A stretch of 6,960 nt of DNA from Candidatus Dadabacteria bacterium (lineage in GTDB: Bacteria; Desulfobacterota_D; UBA1144; Nemesobacterales; UBA2774), in the NCBI GenBank assembly GCA_003229065.1, contig QIHJ01000280.1, positions 1 through 6,960 on the forward strand, given 5' to 3'. Shown piece by piece: positions 5,900-6,960 of the stretch (its first letter is position 1; each line of letters begins with the position of its first letter). Below the pieces are notes generated by a model, which made no database searches, had not been told where the DNA came from, and saw nothing but the letters and a program-made list of their open reading frames with translations. The position numbers and the translations under genes were made by a program.

Positions 5900-6239
5900 A
5901 TGCAAAGTATTAAGCTTTTTTCATTGTCTTTAGTATTAGGGGTAACTTTTTCAATTGTTATGTGTACTTTTAGTCAAGCAGCAGATGAGGCAAGGTAATG
6001 TAGTCTGTCTGGTACCTGATTATGCAAATGGTAGTGTTAAGCCGGTTATAGCAACTCATCCTTGTGATGGTATGCCGCCGCATCAACATCTTCTTGTAAC
6101 GGATGATACAGTTTATTCTCTTCAGGGACTCCAGGACGGTTTAAAGAAAATAACGCAGAGTCCTGATAGAACCGATGTGCAGATTGCAGGTAAGGTTCAG
6201 GGAAGCGAGCAAACAGGCTGGGTTCTTTTTGTAAATTAA
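5900..6239 (+). pseudogene. Small exported protein gene, interrupted by a frameshift
   Basis: An ATG at 5900 with a GGGAGG site at 5888-5893 opens a clear signal peptide (MQSIKLFSLSLVLGVTFSIV, then MCTFSQAADEA) with a likely cut after SQA (residue 27). This frame stops at TAA 5996-5998. The frame beginning at 5994 then carries a compact domain of about 80 residues to 6239: GNVVCLVPDYANG, HPCDGMPPHQHLLV, TVYSLQGLQDGLKKI, VQIAGKVQG and WVLFVN. Neither half makes sense alone, and skipping one base near 5993 joins them exactly at the expected start of the mature protein. The mature part resembles small periplasmic beta-barrel (OB-like) proteins with Cys and His near a DDTVYSL segment, but no family is assigned. 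It may be a recent pseudogene, a sequencing error or, less likely, a recoded gene. Confidence 0.7.
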
Positions 6240-6240
6240 T

Positions 6241-6289
6241 AGATATTATCGAGGAGAGACTCTGAGAGTTTCTCCTCAAAACCATATCT
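6241..6289. terminator. Long perfect hairpin between convergent genes
   Basis: GAGGAGA (6251-6257) pairs with TCTCCTC (6271-6277), and the stem continues inward through a G-T pair and ACTC/GAGT to a TGA loop, giving 12 continuous pairs. An outer AGATAT (6241-6246) and ATATCT (6284-6289) can extend it. It follows the secreted-protein stop by only a few bases and lies 34 bp or more past the sigma-factor stop. It has no T-run on either strand, so it is a terminator or RNA-stabilising hairpin by position only. Confidence 0.5.
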
Positions 6290-6322
6290 GCTATCTAAGT
6301 TGAGTTTGCGGGCCCGGCAATG

Positions 6323-6960
6323 TTAGTAAAGCTCTTCGCCGCCATACTGTGCCAAATTTACTCTTAGCTGCGTCCTTGCTCTCCTGACTCGTGATTTAAC
6401 AGCAGGCAGGCTGATACCTAAAATCTCTCCGATCTCAACGTTCGTACGACCTTCTAGGTCTCTCAGGCGGAGCACGGTGCTGTAAATCTCGGATATTGCG
6501 CTCATTGCTTCATCAACCTTGTATCGTTTCTCTTCCTGCATCATTATATTGTCGGGTATAAACCTCCAGTCTTCCACTACGAAATCACTTGAAGCGCCGT
6601 CTTCGGTACTGGATTCTCTTGTGAGTGACAGGGTCTTCAGATGCTTTCCGTGCTTTTTTAAGTACATTAAGCTCGTATTCCTGGTAATTCCGTAAACCCA
6701 TGTTGAGAATTTTGACTCGCCCCTGAAAGTGTCGATCTTCTGAAACAATGTGAGAAAGACTTCCTGAAGCACGTCATTAGCATTGCTTTCGTCCTTTGTA
6801 TATTTATAAGCGAGATTATATATCTTACAGCTGTAACGGTTCACAAGCTCGTTGAAAGCCCATTCTGCGTTTTTACTAACATATAGCTCTGCCAGGAGCT
6901 CGTCGGGCGCTTTTATAAATGCATGCTCATCGTGCTTCTCTGTCGCTTCTTTGTCTCCTA
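6323..6960 (-). CDS. ECF-type RNA polymerase sigma factor (5' end outside window)
   Basis: The protein belongs to the sigma-70 family, extracytoplasmic-function type, directing RNA polymerase to a specific promoter set. The frame is open to the window edge with no ATG, and 211 residues are visible. Region 2 spans about visible residues 20-105: LLAELYVSKNAEWAFNELVN, RYSCKIYNLAYKYT, NANDVLQEVFLTLFQKI (2.2-2.3), then FSTWVYGITRNTSLMYLKK (2.4). An acidic linker follows (SSTEDGASSDF). Region 4 spans about 146-203 with helix-turn-helix RTNVEIGEILGISLPAVKSR, then VRRARTQL. The GTG at 6844 is not the start, because it would cut off the first helix of region 2, which is well conserved upstream of it. 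No anti-sigma gene follows; the gene ends towards the hairpin and the secreted-protein gene. Regulators, if linked, would lie to the right of the window. Confidence 0.93.
   Translation of the reverse strand, partial: GDKEATEKHDEHAFIKAPDELLAELYVSKNAEWAFNELVNRYSCKIYNLAYKYTKDESNANDVLQEVFLTLFQKIDTFRGESKFSTWVYGITRNTSLMYLKKHGKHLKTLSLTRESSTEDGASSDFVVEDWRFIPDNIMMQEEKRYKVDEAMSAISEIYSTVLRLRDLEGRTNVEIGEILGISLPAVKSRVRRARTQLRVNLAQYGGEELY

Overview
The window is about 7 kb of bacterial chromosome with intermediate base composition. Lipoproteins and several exported proteins with signal peptides suggest a diderm (Gram-negative) bacterium. The gene styles (two-gene hem overlap, DEDDh exonuclease carrying a WYL-like tail, small TPR and YHS secreted proteins) recall Thermodesulfobacteriota/Deltaproteobacteria or neighbouring candidate phyla. 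That taxonomic guess is weak and rests on impression only.

Left part (1-3018, plus strand): the 3' part of hemA (glutamyl-tRNA reductase, cut by the window start) overlaps hemC (hydroxymethylbilane synthase) by 29 bp, giving two early steps of tetrapyrrole synthesis. A short exported TPR protein follows, then a DEDDh 3'-5' exonuclease with a C-terminal WYL-like domain. Facing this block and ending 5 bp from it is a minus-strand lipoprotein with a coiled coil and an acidic tail (3024-3458).

Middle (3459-4380): the lipoprotein and an initiator tRNA-fMet (3628-3704) are divergently transcribed from two recognisable sigma70-type promoters. The tRNA has an unusual C1/U72 end. Behind it lies a decayed IS1595/ISXO2-like transposase on the minus strand, readable only by joining four frames and lacking its N-terminus. 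A strong rho-independent terminator closes the segment.

Right part (4381-6960): on the minus strand lie a secreted YHS-domain protein and a cytoplasmic quercetinase-type cupin, separated by a short gap holding a perfect 7+7 dyad. A noncoding stretch of roughly 400 bp with one terminator-like hairpin follows. Next is a plus-strand gene for a small exported protein whose signal peptide and mature part are in different frames. A long hairpin sits between it and the convergent ECF sigma factor gene, whose 5' end lies beyond the window.

Two apparent starts were revised. The cupin most likely begins at 5474, not at the GTG at 5483. The sigma factor does not begin at the internal GTG at 6844 but reads open to the window edge. 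No defence, CRISPR or biosynthetic system is visible. The most unusual items are the exonuclease-WYL fusion, the C1/U72 initiator tRNA, the frameshifted secreted protein and the structured noncoding pieces.
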